DNA of 64,000 bases from CAUPWF01 sp964367905. Its GTDB lineage: Bacteria > Bacillota > Clostridia > Lachnospirales > Lachnospiraceae. Below are positions 1-8,885 of this stretch, piece after piece. The notes beneath the pieces are model-generated. The model saw only the letters and a list, made by a program, of their open reading frames with translations, was not told the DNA's origin and searched no databases. The DNA lies in contig CAYIZP010000009.1 of the NCBI GenBank assembly GCA_964367905.1, forward strand, positions 18,556 through 82,555. The letters run 5' to 3'. Made by a program: the position numbers and the translations under genes. The stretch's first letter is position 1, and every line of letters begins with the position of its first letter.

Positions 1-80
1 CTCCGAAAGTCAATTTGTTCCCAAATCTTGTTTTCTCGTATTCGTGTCGGTAACACTTTAATAATCTGTTCTCTAATCAT
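1..80 (-). CDS. N-terminal fragment of a protein, possibly SpoIIIAA
   Basis: Only the first 26 codons are inside the window; the gene continues to the left. I start it at the ATG ending at 80, which has an AGAGGAG site eight bases upstream; an ATG six bases earlier is too close to that site. The peptide begins MIREQIIKVLPTRIRE and ends in EQIDFR. A short N-terminus with 'LPxRIRE' followed by a run leading to 'EIRLR' is typical of the stage III sporulation ATPase SpoIIIAA in Clostridia, but the diagnostic part is outside the window. Treat the name as a guess; that a gene starts here is well supported. Confidence 0.45.
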   Translation of the reverse strand, partial: MIREQIIKVLPTRIRENKIWEQIDFR

Positions 81-130
81 AGCCATCTCTCCTCTTTGTT
101 AAATATATGAAAGGACAATGGTTTTAGAAC

Positions 131-184
131 AAAAAAATAGAAATGCTAGAAGTGAGAGCTCTGCTCTTACTTCTAGCATTTCTA
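131..184 (-). terminator. Intrinsic terminator of guaB
   Basis: A perfect 21-bp inverted repeat (138-158 with 164-184, loop of five bases) is followed on the minus strand by a run of seven T (131-137). It sits 18 bases past the guaB stop codon, the textbook arrangement for factor-independent termination. Confidence 0.93.
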
Positions 185-201
185 TGGTTAATGATTCTAA
201 A

Positions 202-1656
202 TTATTGATCCACGCTATAGTTTGGCGCTTCTTTTGTTATATGGATGTCATGTGGATGACTTTCTTTTAATGAGGCTGCGGAGATTTTCACAAACTCACT
301 ATTTTCTATCAACGATTCAATTGTTGCGGTTCCACAATACCCCATTCCTGAGCGAAGACCACCGATTAATTGGAATATAGTATCTTCTACTGTTCCTTTA
401 TATGCAACTCTTCCTTCTACACCCTCTGGTACAAGCTTCTTTGCATTCTCTTGGAAGTATCTATCCTTACTTCCATTTTCCATCGCAGCTATAGATCCCA
501 TTCCTCTATATACTTTGTATTTTCTACCTTGGAATAATTCAAATTCTCCCGGAGATTCATCACATCCTGCGAAAATACTTCCCATCATACATAAACTCGC
601 TCCAGCTGCTATCGCCTTTGTCATATCTCCCGAGTATTTAATTCCACCATCTGCGATAACTGGAACTCCATACTCTTTTGCCACTTCATAACAAGACATA
701 ACTGCAGAGATTTGAGGCACACCAATTCCAGCTACTACACGAGTCGTACAGATCGAGCCAGGGCCAATCCCTACCTTTACTGCGTCTGCCCCTGCTAAAA
801 TCAAATCACGAGTTGCATCTCCCGTAGCCACATTACCTGCAATTACTTGCAGCTCTGGATAAGCCTCTTTTACCATCTTCACTGCCTTGATTACATTCGC
901 TGAATGACCATGTGCCGAATCTAGCACGATACAGTCAACCTTTGCTTCCACCAATGCAGCAACACGGTCTAAACAGTTTGCTGTAATTCCAACTCCTGCA
1001 CCACATAATAAACGACCTTGTTCATCTTTCGCTGAATCCGGATACTTGATTTGCTTTTCAATATCTTTAATTGTAATTAATCCTTTTAAATGGAAGTTAT
1101 CATCAACAATAGGTAGCTTCTCTTTTCTCGCCTTTGCAAGGATTTGTTTTGCCTCTTCTATAGTAATACCTTCTTTTGCTGTAATCAATCCCTCAGATGT
1201 CATCGATTCTCTAATCTTCTTGGAAAAATCTGTTTCGAATTTTAAATCACGATTTGTGATAATCCCTACTAATTTCTTCCCTTCTGTGATTGGTACCCCT
1301 GAGATTCTGAATTTTGCCATCAGGTCATTCGCATCACCTAATGTATGATCTGGAGATAGATAGAATGGATCTGTAATTACCCCATTTTCTGAACGCTTTA
1401 CCTTATCCACTTCATCCGCTTGTTGTTGAATCGACATATTCTTATGTATAATACCAATTCCACCTTGGCGTGCCATTGCAATCGCCATGCGATGCTCAGT
1501 TACTGTATCCATCCCTGCGCTTAACATTGGGATATTCAAACGAATCTTCTTAGTCAAGTTTGTTGATAAGTCGATTTCATTTGGTAAAACTTCTGAATAT
1601 CTAGGTATTAATAACACATCATCAAAGGTAATTCCTTCACCAATAATTCTACCCAT
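202..1656 (-). CDS. guaB: Inosine-5'-monophosphate dehydrogenase
   Basis: This cytoplasmic enzyme oxidises IMP to XMP with NAD, the committed step of GTP synthesis. The 484-residue protein has the normal bacterial length and layout: TIM barrel starting at FDDVLLIPRYSEVLP, a CBS-pair insert at about residues 95-205, the catalytic cysteine loop GPGSICTTRVVAGIG near residue 300, and the flap ending in GYCGTATIESL. The start has a GAGG ribosome site. It has its own promoter upstream and a strong terminator downstream, so it is probably a single-gene unit. GuaB control by CodY or PurR-type factors is known elsewhere, but I see no clear operator here. Confidence 0.98.
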   Translation of the reverse strand: MGRIIGEGITFDDVLLIPRYSEVLPNEIDLSTNLTKKIRLNIPMLSAGMDTVTEHRMAIAMARQGGIGIIHKNMSIQQQADEVDKVKRSENGVITDPFYLSPDHTLGDANDLMAKFRISGVPITEGKKLVGIITNRDLKFETDFSKKIRESMTSEGLITAKEGITIEEAKQILAKARKEKLPIVDDNFHLKGLITIKDIEKQIKYPDSAKDEQGRLLCGAGVGITANCLDRVAALVEAKVDCIVLDSAHGHSANVIKAVKMVKEAYPELQVIAGNVATGDATRDLILAGADAVKVGIGPGSICTTRVVAGIGVPQISAVMSCYEVAKEYGVPVIADGGIKYSGDMTKAIAAGASLCMMGSIFAGCDESPGEFELFQGRKYKVYRGMGSIAAMENGSKDRYFQENAKKLVPEGVEGRVAYKGTVEDTIFQLIGGLRSGMGYCGTATIESLIENSEFVKISAASLKESHPHDIHITKEAPNYSVDQ

Positions 1657-1700
1657 TTTTGTTCCTCACTTTCATATTTTGCTCTAAATGTATAAATGTA

Positions 1701-1729
1701 ATACTACAAAATTCTACTCCTGTTGTCAA
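1701..1729 (-). promoter_or_regulatory. Sigma-A-type promoter of guaB
   Basis: On the minus strand a TTGACA box (1724-1729) and a TAGTAT box (1701-1706) are separated by exactly 17 bases. The -35 box lies directly behind the stop codon of the DUF6106 gene at 1739. Confidence 0.8.
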
Positions 1730-1738
1730 GAACCAATT

Positions 1739-2233
1739 TTATGCTGTAAATACTTTTCTTGGAGCTCGTCTTTTCATATCCTGAATTATCTTTTCATTTG
1801 GTTCAAAAAGAATCGCTTCCATCGTACCTGATTTAGATACAATCATCTTGTATGTGTTTTGATTATCTGTAGCTGAAGAGAAATCGTATACCTTGATTTT
1901 TTGGTAAGGTTTCACCTCTCCTGAATTAGCTTTAGCAATCACAACCATGTCTTCCAATTGAAATGACATCATTCTCTTTCTTCTTTGCTTTGCAATGATT
2001 CTATCTACATCAATGTCTCCATTCATATAAATATATTCGTACTCCATTGTCGAATCTTTGAACAAAAAAATATCAACCACTGCTAGTCCAATTCCGACTG
2101 TTAGAAGAAGTGGTATCATTGTAAGTCCAAGAAAAATACACACTACGGTCAGAGCTATCGCTCCAATTCTGATATACACAGGTTGTCCTGCCATCTTTGT
2201 CTTAATTAATTGTTCTACATAAATATCGCCCAT
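1739..2233 (-). CDS. DUF6106-like small membrane protein
   Basis: A 164-residue protein with two adjacent hydrophobic helices at about residues 20-58, followed by a soluble C-terminal half rich in beta-strand-like sequence (about 80-160). It resembles the DUF6106 family of Clostridia, whose function is not known; I recall this family from memory and cannot search. The start is fixed by a GGAGG site seven bases upstream. It stands alone between groEL and guaB. Nothing in the sequence points to an activity; the layout suggests a membrane-anchored cytoplasmic domain, comparable to bacterial pleckstrin-homology-like membrane proteins. Confidence 0.72.
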   Translation of the reverse strand: MGDIYVEQLIKTKMAGQPVYIRIGAIALTVVCIFLGLTMIPLLLTVGIGLAVVDIFLFKDSTMEYEYIYMNGDIDVDRIIAKQRRKRMMSFQLEDMVVIAKANSGEVKPYQKIKVYDFSSATDNQNTYKMIVSKSGTMEAILFEPNEKIIQDMKRRAPRKVFTA

Positions 2234-2336
2234 ATTTCACCTCCGAATGTCTGTATAACATTCTACCAAAATTTTTATAAAATGTCCACATATCAAATAT
2301 AAAAATCCAATTATTCAAAAAAGTAACATGTATTTA

Positions 2337-2363
2337 AAATGCGAGGTGACACTTCACCTCGCA
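2337..2363 (-). terminator. Hairpin terminator of groESL
   Basis: An 8-bp stem GCGAGGTG / CACCTCGC (2341-2348 with 2355-2362) lies 29 bases past the groEL stop. On the minus strand it is followed by ATTTTAAATA, a weak T tract, so termination may be partial. Confidence 0.7.
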
Positions 2364-2391
2364 ATAATCTCATATTTGTTCCATCTAATAA

Positions 2392-4011
2392 TTACATCAT
2401 TCCCATTCCAGGATTTGCTGGCATTGGTGGAATATCCTCTTTGATATTGGCAACAACTGACTCTGTTGTCAATAAAGTGGATGCTACGCTTGTCGCATTT
2501 TGCAATGCACTTCTTGTTACTTTAGCCGGGTCTAAAATTCCTGCTTCAACCATATCCACATACTCTTCTTTGTAAGCATCGAATCCAATGCCCACTTCTG
2601 ATTCTTTCACATGATTGATAATTACAGAGCCTTCCAATCCTGCATTAGCAGTAATATGATATAATGGAGCTTCTAGTGCCTTTAAGATAATCTTTGCACC
2701 TGTTTTCTCATCTCCATCTAGAGTATCAACTAATTTTGCAACTTCTTTTGATGCATGGATATATGCCGAGCCACCGCCTGCAATGATTCCCTCTTCCACT
2801 GCCGCACGTGTCGCATTCAATGCATCTTCCATACGAAGTTTTGCTTCTTTCATCTCTGTCTCAGTCGCTGCACCAACACGAATAACTGCAACGCCACCAG
2901 CAAGTTTGGCTAATCTCTCTTGGAGCTTTTCCTTATCAAACTCAGATGTAGTCTCTTCAATTTGAGACTTGATTTGACCAATTCTTCCATCAATTGCCCC
3001 TTTGTCTCCATATCCATCTACAATAACTGTATTTTCTTTCTGAACTTTTACCGATTTTGCACGACCCAATTGCTCCATAGTTGTTTCTTTTAAGTCTAAT
3101 CCCAACTCTTCAGAAATCACTTGACCGCCTGTTAGAATAGCAAGGTCTTCAAGCATTGCCTTTCTTCTATCTCCATAACCTGGTGCTTTTACTGCAACAA
3201 CATTGAATGTTCCGCGAAGCTTATTAACGATTAATGTTGTTAAGGCTTCCCCTTCGATATCCTCTGCAACGATTAATAATCTTGCTCCTGATTGAACAAT
3301 CTGCTCCAGCACTGGCAATAAGTCTTGGATATTTGTTATTTTCTTATCTGTGATTAAAATATAAGGCTCATCAAGGTTCGCTTCCATCTTCTCCATATCA
3401 GTTGCCATATATGCCGAGATGTATCCACGGTCAAATTGCATTCCTTCAACCAAATCTAATTCTGTCTTCATTGTCTTAGATTCTTCAATTGTAATAACTC
3501 CATCATTAGAAACTTTCTCCATTGCATCTGCAACCATAATTCCTACAGACTCATCTCCTGATGAAACAGTCGCTACTTTTGCGATTTGTTCTTTATCTTT
3601 CACCTTACTACTCATAGAAGCTACTGATTTCACTGCACATTCAGTCGCTTTCTTCATTCCTTTTCTAAGCACGATTGGATTAGCACCAGCTGCAAGATTT
3701 TTCATGCCTTCATGAACCATTGCTTGTGCCAAAACAGTCGCTGTTGTTGTTCCATCTCCAGCAACATCGTTTGTCTTAGAAGCCACTTCACGAATTAATT
3801 GTGCTCCCATATTCTCGAATGCATCTTCTAACTCAATTTCTTTTGCAATTGTAACACCATCATTTGTAATAAGTGGCGCTCCAAAAGATTTATCTAAAAC
3901 AACATTACGCCCCTTTGGTCCCAAAGTAACCCGCACTGTGTTCGCTAACTGATTCACGCCTGACTCTAAGGCATTTCTAGCCTCAGCACCAAATTTAATT
4001 TCTTTTGCCAT
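2392..4011 (-). CDS. groEL: Chaperonin GroEL (60 kDa)
   Basis: The subunit of the double-ring ATP-driven folding chamber, working with GroES in the cytoplasm. Full-length at 539 residues; shows the ATP-site motifs VTLGPKGRNVVLD (about 30-42) and DGVTIAKE, the GDGTTTATVLA loop near residue 87, and the short Met/Gly-rich tail (MPANPGMGMM) of this family. The ribosome site AGGAGG and a 12-base gap after groES show a two-gene operon. Expression is under HrcA through the CIRCE element before groES. No unusual substitutions noticed. Confidence 0.99.
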   Translation of the reverse strand: MAKEIKFGAEARNALESGVNQLANTVRVTLGPKGRNVVLDKSFGAPLITNDGVTIAKEIELEDAFENMGAQLIREVASKTNDVAGDGTTTATVLAQAMVHEGMKNLAAGANPIVLRKGMKKATECAVKSVASMSSKVKDKEQIAKVATVSSGDESVGIMVADAMEKVSNDGVITIEESKTMKTELDLVEGMQFDRGYISAYMATDMEKMEANLDEPYILITDKKITNIQDLLPVLEQIVQSGARLLIVAEDIEGEALTTLIVNKLRGTFNVVAVKAPGYGDRRKAMLEDLAILTGGQVISEELGLDLKETTMEQLGRAKSVKVQKENTVIVDGYGDKGAIDGRIGQIKSQIEETTSEFDKEKLQERLAKLAGGVAVIRVGAATETEMKEAKLRMEDALNATRAAVEEGIIAGGGSAYIHASKEVAKLVDTLDGDEKTGAKIILKALEAPLYHITANAGLEGSVIINHVKESEVGIGFDAYKEEYVDMVEAGILDPAKVTRSALQNATSVASTLLTTESVVANIKEDIPPMPANPGMGMM

Positions 4012-4023
4012 TCTATCATCCTC

Positions 4024-4308
4024 CTATTTTACAACCGCTAATATATCGTTTTGTTTTACAATAATATATTCTACATCATCAAGCTCTACTTCTGTACCTG
4101 CATATTTTGAATAAATAACTGTATCGCCAACATTGACAACCATTTCTACTTCTTTCCCCTCAATCATGCCACCTTGCCCTACAGCCACTACTTCTGCTTG
4201 TTGTGGTTTTTCTTTTGCTTGACCAGGAATCACAATTCCTGATTTTGTTGTTTCTTCTGCAATTACTTGTTTTAAAACTACTCTGTCACCTAATGGTAAT
4301 AAATTCAT
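4024..4308 (-). CDS. groES: Co-chaperonin GroES
   Basis: The 10-kDa lid of the GroEL chamber. 94 residues, full-length; begins MNLLPLGDRVVLK, carries the mobile-loop region after EETTKSGIVIPG (about 19-30) and the conserved VNVGDTVIYSKYAGTEV stretch. The AAGGAGG site lies eight bases before the start. First gene of the groESL operon, directly behind a perfect CIRCE operator and a sigma-A-type promoter. Confidence 0.99.
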   Translation of the reverse strand: MNLLPLGDRVVLKQVIAEETTKSGIVIPGQAKEKPQQAEVVAVGQGGMIEGKEVEMVVNVGDTVIYSKYAGTEVELDDVEYIIVKQNDILAVVK

Positions 4309-4330
4309 TCTATGTCCTCCTTATATATTA

Positions 4331-4357
4331 TTAGCACTCAACCAATATGAGTGCTAA
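4331..4357 (-). promoter_or_regulatory. CIRCE operator (HrcA-binding) before groES
   Basis: A perfect copy of the CIRCE consensus: TTAGCACTC, nine-base spacer, GAGTGCTAA. It lies between the promoter and the groES start, so HrcA binding would block transcription and the element would also form a hairpin in the mRNA leader. hrcA itself is encoded at 19029-20057 in this window. Confidence 0.98.
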
Positions 4358-4370
4358 TTCATTTATTAAT

Positions 4371-4399
4371 AAAATATCATTATTTTTTTCATTTGTCAA
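4371..4399 (-). promoter_or_regulatory. Sigma-A-type promoter of groESL
   Basis: Minus-strand TTGACA (4394-4399) and TATTTT (4371-4376) with a 17-base spacer. The expected start point falls just before the CIRCE element. Confidence 0.8.
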
Positions 4400-4405
4400 C
4401 TATCT

Positions 4406-4708
4406 TTATGTTAAGATTTTATAAATTCCTTTTTTTATATTAAAGACAACTACACTTCCTTCTTCACTCTGATATCGCTCTACTACATTCCCCTTGCAAG
4501 AAACCGTGTCCTTGTCCTCATTAATTCTACATTCATATTCAAAATCCAAAGATATATTCTTCAACGCACTACTTTCAACTTTAAGGATGAGCTTATTCTC
4601 ATGTTCTATATAATTTAATATCTCACATAAGTATTCACTTCTATCTCGTTCTACTCCTATTCGAAAGCTTTTTTTCGCTTGTAGTACTCCACATTCTCCA
4701 CAAATCAT
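4406..4708 (-). CDS. Unknown small protein, possibly PilZ-like beta barrel
   Basis: I do not recognise this gene with certainty. The open frame reaches back to 4771, but its first 17 codons run through the codY terminator hairpin, so the longest version is unlikely. I prefer the ATG at 4708 (MICGECG), giving 100 residues; an ATG at 4720 is possible. Past a short Cys-x2-Cys N-terminus the sequence alternates polar and hydrophobic residues in beta-strand fashion (SEYLCEILNYIEHENKLIL, later YECRINEDKDTV), reminiscent of the barrel in YcgR/PilZ N-terminal domains. No catalytic motif. It shares the AAAGG-x-GTTATT-ATG leader discussed in the findings. Confidence 0.55.
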   Translation of the reverse strand: MICGECGVLQAKKSFRIGVERDRSEYLCEILNYIEHENKLILKVESSALKNISLDFEYECRINEDKDTVSCKGNVVERYQSEEGSVVVFNIKKGIYKILT

Positions 4709-4729
4709 CTTAATAACCATACCTTTCAA

Positions 4730-4764
4730 AAAATTAGACAGAGCGTAAAATGCCCTGTCTAAAG
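4730..4764 (-). terminator. Intrinsic terminator of codY
   Basis: On the minus strand AGACAGGGC, a seven-base loop and GCTCTGTCT form a 9-bp stem with one G-T pair, followed by TAATTTTTT. It starts about 20 bases after the codY stop and reads as a standard terminator, which is why the neighbouring small gene probably begins after it. Confidence 0.85.
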
Positions 4765-4784
4765 TTTTCATTGTTTTAAAAAGT

Positions 4785-5585
4785 TTAATTCTTTCCTTCT
4801 TTTCTTGCTTCTTTTTCAGCTTTTAATCTTTCTAATTCAACAAACAGATGATCATTAACCACCTTAATATATGTGCCTTTCATTCCCGATGAACGTGATT
4901 CAATCACTCCTGCACTTTCGAATTTACGTAATGCATTTACGATTACAGATCGAGTAATTCCAACTCTGTCAGCAATCTTACTTGCTACAAGAATTCCCTC
5001 GTCACCTTCTAATTCATCGAATATATGTGAAACGGCATCTAGTTCTGAAAATGATAGTGTGCTAATCGCAGATTGAACGATTTGCTCTTTTCTTGCTTCT
5101 TCTGCACTCTCCTCATTCACGGAACGTAACATTTCAAGTCCAACCACAGTAGTTCCATATTCGCTTAATATTATATCGTCTATGTCATAGTACTCATTGT
5201 GTTTATACATAAACACTGTTCCCAATCTTTCGCCAGCGATGTCAATCGGTACGATAATCGCTTGGAAACCATCAACACTCTCTACACTAAATCCTAGTGT
5301 TTGTAAATTTACATTTTCTTTTGTAGACAGAATATTTAACATACGCTCATTGAGCATCTCATCAATAAATCCACCAACTTGGTCTTTCAATAATTCTTTA
5401 ATTGTTGGTACATTTGTCGATTGACTTGCACCCAATACTTTTCCCTTTTTGCTGACAACCAATACACTAGAATCTAAAATAGATGTCAATACTTCACATA
5501 TATCACTGAAAACAACTTTGCTAGCGTCGTTATTGTGAAGCAGTTTGTTAATTTTTCTTGTTTTGTCTAATAATTGTACACTCAT
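4785..5585 (-). CDS. codY: GTP- and branched-chain amino acid-sensing repressor CodY
   Basis: Global nutritional regulator of low-GC Gram-positives: binds isoleucine/valine and GTP and represses amino acid, transport and motility genes. 266 residues. N-terminal GAF-like sensor (about 1-160, starting MSVQLLDKTRKINKLLH), linker helix, then the winged helix-turn-helix with ASKIADRVGITRSVIVNAL (about 203-221), the signature of the family, and GMKGTYIKV at the wing. GGAGG ribosome site. Sits between topA and a small unknown gene, in the conserved order yifB-dprA-topA-codY. Loci elsewhere in the window may be targets, but I found no convincing CodY box. Confidence 0.98.
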   Translation of the reverse strand: MSVQLLDKTRKINKLLHNNDASKVVFSDICEVLTSILDSSVLVVSKKGKVLGASQSTNVPTIKELLKDQVGGFIDEMLNERMLNILSTKENVNLQTLGFSVESVDGFQAIIVPIDIAGERLGTVFMYKHNEYYDIDDIILSEYGTTVVGLEMLRSVNEESAEEARKEQIVQSAISTLSFSELDAVSHIFDELEGDEGILVASKIADRVGITRSVIVNALRKFESAGVIESRSSGMKGTYIKVVNDHLFVELERLKAEKEARKEGKN

Positions 5586-5691
5586 TTATCTTCCTCCAAA
5601 ATAGTATTGTTGAATAATTTGTTTCTACAAATGAATATTATCACACAATTTATAACTATTCAACATTATTCAGGAAAAATTAATGAAAAAA

Positions 5692-7755
5692 TCATTTTTT
5701 ATTCCTTGAATAACCACATTTTGGGTTTGAGCAGACTAATTTGTTACCTTTTTCTGTTAAATACTCATTGCATGTTGGGCAATTTTCTTCCGATGGCTTC
5801 TGCCATGAGATAAATTCACAATCGGCTCCTGTCTCACACCCATAATACTTTCGGCCCTTTTTCGTTTTGCGCAAAACTACTTCTTTTCCACACTTGGGAC
5901 ATTTTACACCGATTTTTTCTAATAACTGTTTTGTATTTCTACATTCTGGAAATCCGGGGCATGCTAAAAACTTTCCATGTGGTCCATATTTGATTACCAT
6001 ATTTCTTCCACATAGTTCACAAATTTCATCCGTTACTTCATCGGCAATCTTAACACTCTCGAGTTCTTTTTCAGCAACTTCAACTGAATTTGAAAATTCT
6101 GGATAAAAATCTCTAAGTATATCTTTCCAGTCCTTATCTCCTTCTTCAACCTCGTCTAATAAGGTTTCCATGTTTGCCGTGAAATTTACATCGACAATCT
6201 TAGGGAATGCCTGTGTCATAATGTTATTGACAACTTCACCTATTTCTGTGATATACAGTGTTTTCTTTTCTTTTGCCACATATCTTCTCGCAATAATAGT
6301 TGAAATCGTCGGTGCATACGTACTCGGTCTTCCAATTCCTAACTCTTCCATGGTTTTAATGAGCATAGCTTCAGTATAATGTGATGGAGGTTGAGTAAAA
6401 TGCTGCTCATGCTGAAATTCTTTTAATTTCAATTCAGAATCCATAATTAAGGAATTAAGTTCGCTACCTTTGCTTTGTTGCTCGTCGTCTGGGTCTACAT
6501 ATACAGTTTGGAATCCAGGAAACACTAATTTTGATGTTGCTGCTGTAAATATATATGTGTTTGCTGAAATTTTAGCTGATATGGTTTCATATTTTGCAGG
6601 ACTCATTCTGCTCGCCACGAAACGTTTCCAAATCAATTGATATAAACGGAATTGGTCTCGGGATAAAGATTCCTTTATCACAGATGGTAATCGTTCAATA
6701 TCAGTTGGACGAATCGCCTCATGCGCATCTTGAATTTTTTTGCTGTCCTCTTTACCTTTTCGATTAAATATAACATAGTCTGACCCATAGGTCTTAGAAA
6801 TATAATCTCTAGCTTGAGAATCGGCTGTCTCTGCAATTCGCGTGGAATCAGTACGTAGATATGTAATCAAACCTACTGTTCCTTGTCCACTTATGCTGAC
6901 CCCCTCATACAATTGTTGCGCAATTCGCATTGTCTTAGACGTTGCAAAATTCAATTGTTTTGAAGCCTCTTGTTGTAATGTACTCGTGGTAAATGGTAAT
7001 GGCGCCTTTCGAACTCTCTCTCCAGTTTTGATATCAGCCACATTAAATTCTGCTCCCTTTAACTCAGCAAGAATCGCATCGAGCTCTTCCTTTGATTGAA
7101 TTGTCTGTTTCTTGTCTTTTCCATAAAATTTAGCTGTAATGGATTTTTTCTCGCCACTTACATCGACTACTGCATCTAGATTCCAGAATTCATCCGGAAT
7201 AAACCTATTGATTTCATCCTCTCTATCTGCAATAATACGTAGAGCCACAGACTGTACTCTACCCGCACTTAAACCTCGCTTTACTTTCGCCCACAATAAT
7301 GGGCTGATTTTATAGCCCACAATTCTATCGAGTACACGACGTGCTTGTTGCGCATCTACCAAATCCATATCCAGTTCTCTTGCACTTTTTATGGACTCCT
7401 TCACTGCTTCTTTTGTTATTTCGTTGAATGCAATTCGATACACCTTCTTATCTTCTAACTTCAGTGTCTTCGATAGATGCCATGATATTGCCTCTCCCTC
7501 GCGGTCAGGGTCAGTAGCTAGATAAATCTTGTCTGCCTTCTTCACTTCTTTTCTCATTGCAGCAAGAATATCTCCCTTTCCTCGAATGGTGATATACTTC
7601 GGCTCATAGTCATGCTCCACATCTACTCCCATTTGACTCTTTGGTAGATCTCGGACGTGACCATTCGATGCCATAACTGAATATTGACTCCCCAAGAACT
7701 TTTTAATTGTTTTGACTTTAGCTGGTGATTCCACAATTACTAAATAATGCGCCAT
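5692..7755 (-). CDS. topA: DNA topoisomerase I (type IA)
   Basis: Relaxes negative supercoils through a transient 5'-phosphotyrosine strand break. 687 residues: Toprim domain (about 1-115, starting HYLVIVESPAKVKTIKKFL, with DPDREGEAISWH), the gyrase-like core with active-site region GLITYLRTDSTRI (Tyr near 300), and three C-terminal zinc ribbons after about residue 570 (pairs CELC/CPGFPEC, CPKC/CETGADC, CPTC/CSNPKC). Start chosen at the ATG behind GAAGGAG. The dprA stop lies 20 bases upstream, so dprA-topA are probably co-transcribed. Confidence 0.98.
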   Translation of the reverse strand: MAHYLVIVESPAKVKTIKKFLGSQYSVMASNGHVRDLPKSQMGVDVEHDYEPKYITIRGKGDILAAMRKEVKKADKIYLATDPDREGEAISWHLSKTLKLEDKKVYRIAFNEITKEAVKESIKSARELDMDLVDAQQARRVLDRIVGYKISPLLWAKVKRGLSAGRVQSVALRIIADREDEINRFIPDEFWNLDAVVDVSGEKKSITAKFYGKDKKQTIQSKEELDAILAELKGAEFNVADIKTGERVRKAPLPFTTSTLQQEASKQLNFATSKTMRIAQQLYEGVSISGQGTVGLITYLRTDSTRIAETADSQARDYISKTYGSDYVIFNRKGKEDSKKIQDAHEAIRPTDIERLPSVIKESLSRDQFRLYQLIWKRFVASRMSPAKYETISAKISANTYIFTAATSKLVFPGFQTVYVDPDDEQQSKGSELNSLIMDSELKLKEFQHEQHFTQPPSHYTEAMLIKTMEELGIGRPSTYAPTISTIIARRYVAKEKKTLYITEIGEVVNNIMTQAFPKIVDVNFTANMETLLDEVEEGDKDWKDILRDFYPEFSNSVEVAEKELESVKIADEVTDEICELCGRNMVIKYGPHGKFLACPGFPECRNTKQLLEKIGVKCPKCGKEVVLRKTKKGRKYYGCETGADCEFISWQKPSEENCPTCNEYLTEKGNKLVCSNPKCGYSRNKK

Positions 7756-7775
7756 AATGTTTGCTCCTTCAGTGA

Positions 7776-8879
7776 TTACAAGCGAATATAATAATTTTTC
7801 GCTACTTCCCTCACAATTTCTTTTAATTCTAGGGCTACCAATGCAGTTTGTACTTCACTAAGAGGTAGCTTTGTTTGATTTAATATCTCACTTAGGTTTA
7901 GAGGAACTAAATCGAGACAACTATACACTAATTTTTCAGTGTTTACAAGTAAATTTTCATTTTTTATTATATTTTTGTTGTTTTGAGCCCTAAATAATTG
8001 CAAATCCTGCAAAAAATCCTCTGGACTGAGTAAAATTCCTGCTCCTTGCTTTATTAACTGATTACACCCTTTACTGAGCTCACTTGTGGTCGTTCCAGGA
8101 AGAGCATAAACATCTTTCCCCTGTTCCATAGCAAAATCTGCGGTAATGAGCGAACCACTTTTTGTTTTTGCTTCTATTATAAGTAAAACATCCGATAATG
8201 CACTAATATTTCTGTTTCGCATAGGAAAATGATGCGGTAGAGCCTCTATTCCAATCGGAAACTCTGATATTACCCCTCCATTTTTTATCAAATCTTCATA
8301 TAATCCTTTATTGCATTTCGGATAACAGATATCAATTCCTGTTCCGACCACTGCAAAACTCTTACCGCCAACGCTTAGTGCAGAGCGTTGTGCAATCCCA
8401 TCAATTCCCGCAGCCATCCCACTAATAATTTGAACTCCCGCTTCCGCTAATGTCTTCCCATAGCGTACTGCCTCCCTCTCTCCATAATAGCTGCACTTTC
8501 TTGCACCCACAATTCCTACTGTCAAAACATCATCCTTTGGTAACTCGCCCAGATAAAACAGTGCAAAAGGATGATAGTCATAATCTTTCAATCTCTTCGG
8601 AAAGCTAGCTTCATTATATAACACAAACGATCCCCCCATCTGATAAAAACGTTCATATTCCTTCGAAAAGTCCCATGTATCTAAAGAATGATACACTTTC
8701 TCTAACTCAACATCATATAGAAAATACGGTTCTCTTTCTATTGCATTTCCTATTTGCTCTCTAATCTCCGTACAATTCTCGGAATTCTTAATTAATGGCA
8801 ATAATTTTTTCTTATTCTTGTATGTTATATTACTTTGGCTAGCTAACCAATATATAATTTCTCTACTTTTATTTGCCAT
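7776..8879 (-). CDS. dprA: DNA-processing protein DprA
   Basis: Loads RecA on incoming single-stranded DNA during transformation; also kept in many species not known to be competent. 367 residues. The central Rossmann-type DprA domain shows VGIVGARKCSYYGE, SGMAAGIDGIAQRSAL, VGTGIDICYP and FPMRNRNISALSD (about 115-290), and the C-terminus holds a winged-helix segment (about 305-365). GGAGG site eight bases before the start. It overlaps neither neighbour: six bases behind yifB, 20 before topA. No other competence gene except yifB is visible. Confidence 0.97.
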   Translation of the reverse strand: MANKSREIIYWLASQSNITYKNKKKLLPLIKNSENCTEIREQIGNAIEREPYFLYDVELEKVYHSLDTWDFSKEYERFYQMGGSFVLYNEASFPKRLKDYDYHPFALFYLGELPKDDVLTVGIVGARKCSYYGEREAVRYGKTLAEAGVQIISGMAAGIDGIAQRSALSVGGKSFAVVGTGIDICYPKCNKGLYEDLIKNGGVISEFPIGIEALPHHFPMRNRNISALSDVLLIIEAKTKSGSLITADFAMEQGKDVYALPGTTTSELSKGCNQLIKQGAGILLSPEDFLQDLQLFRAQNNKNIIKNENLLVNTEKLVYSCLDLVPLNLSEILNQTKLPLSEVQTALVALELKEIVREVAKNYYIRL

Positions 8880-8885
8880 AGAATT

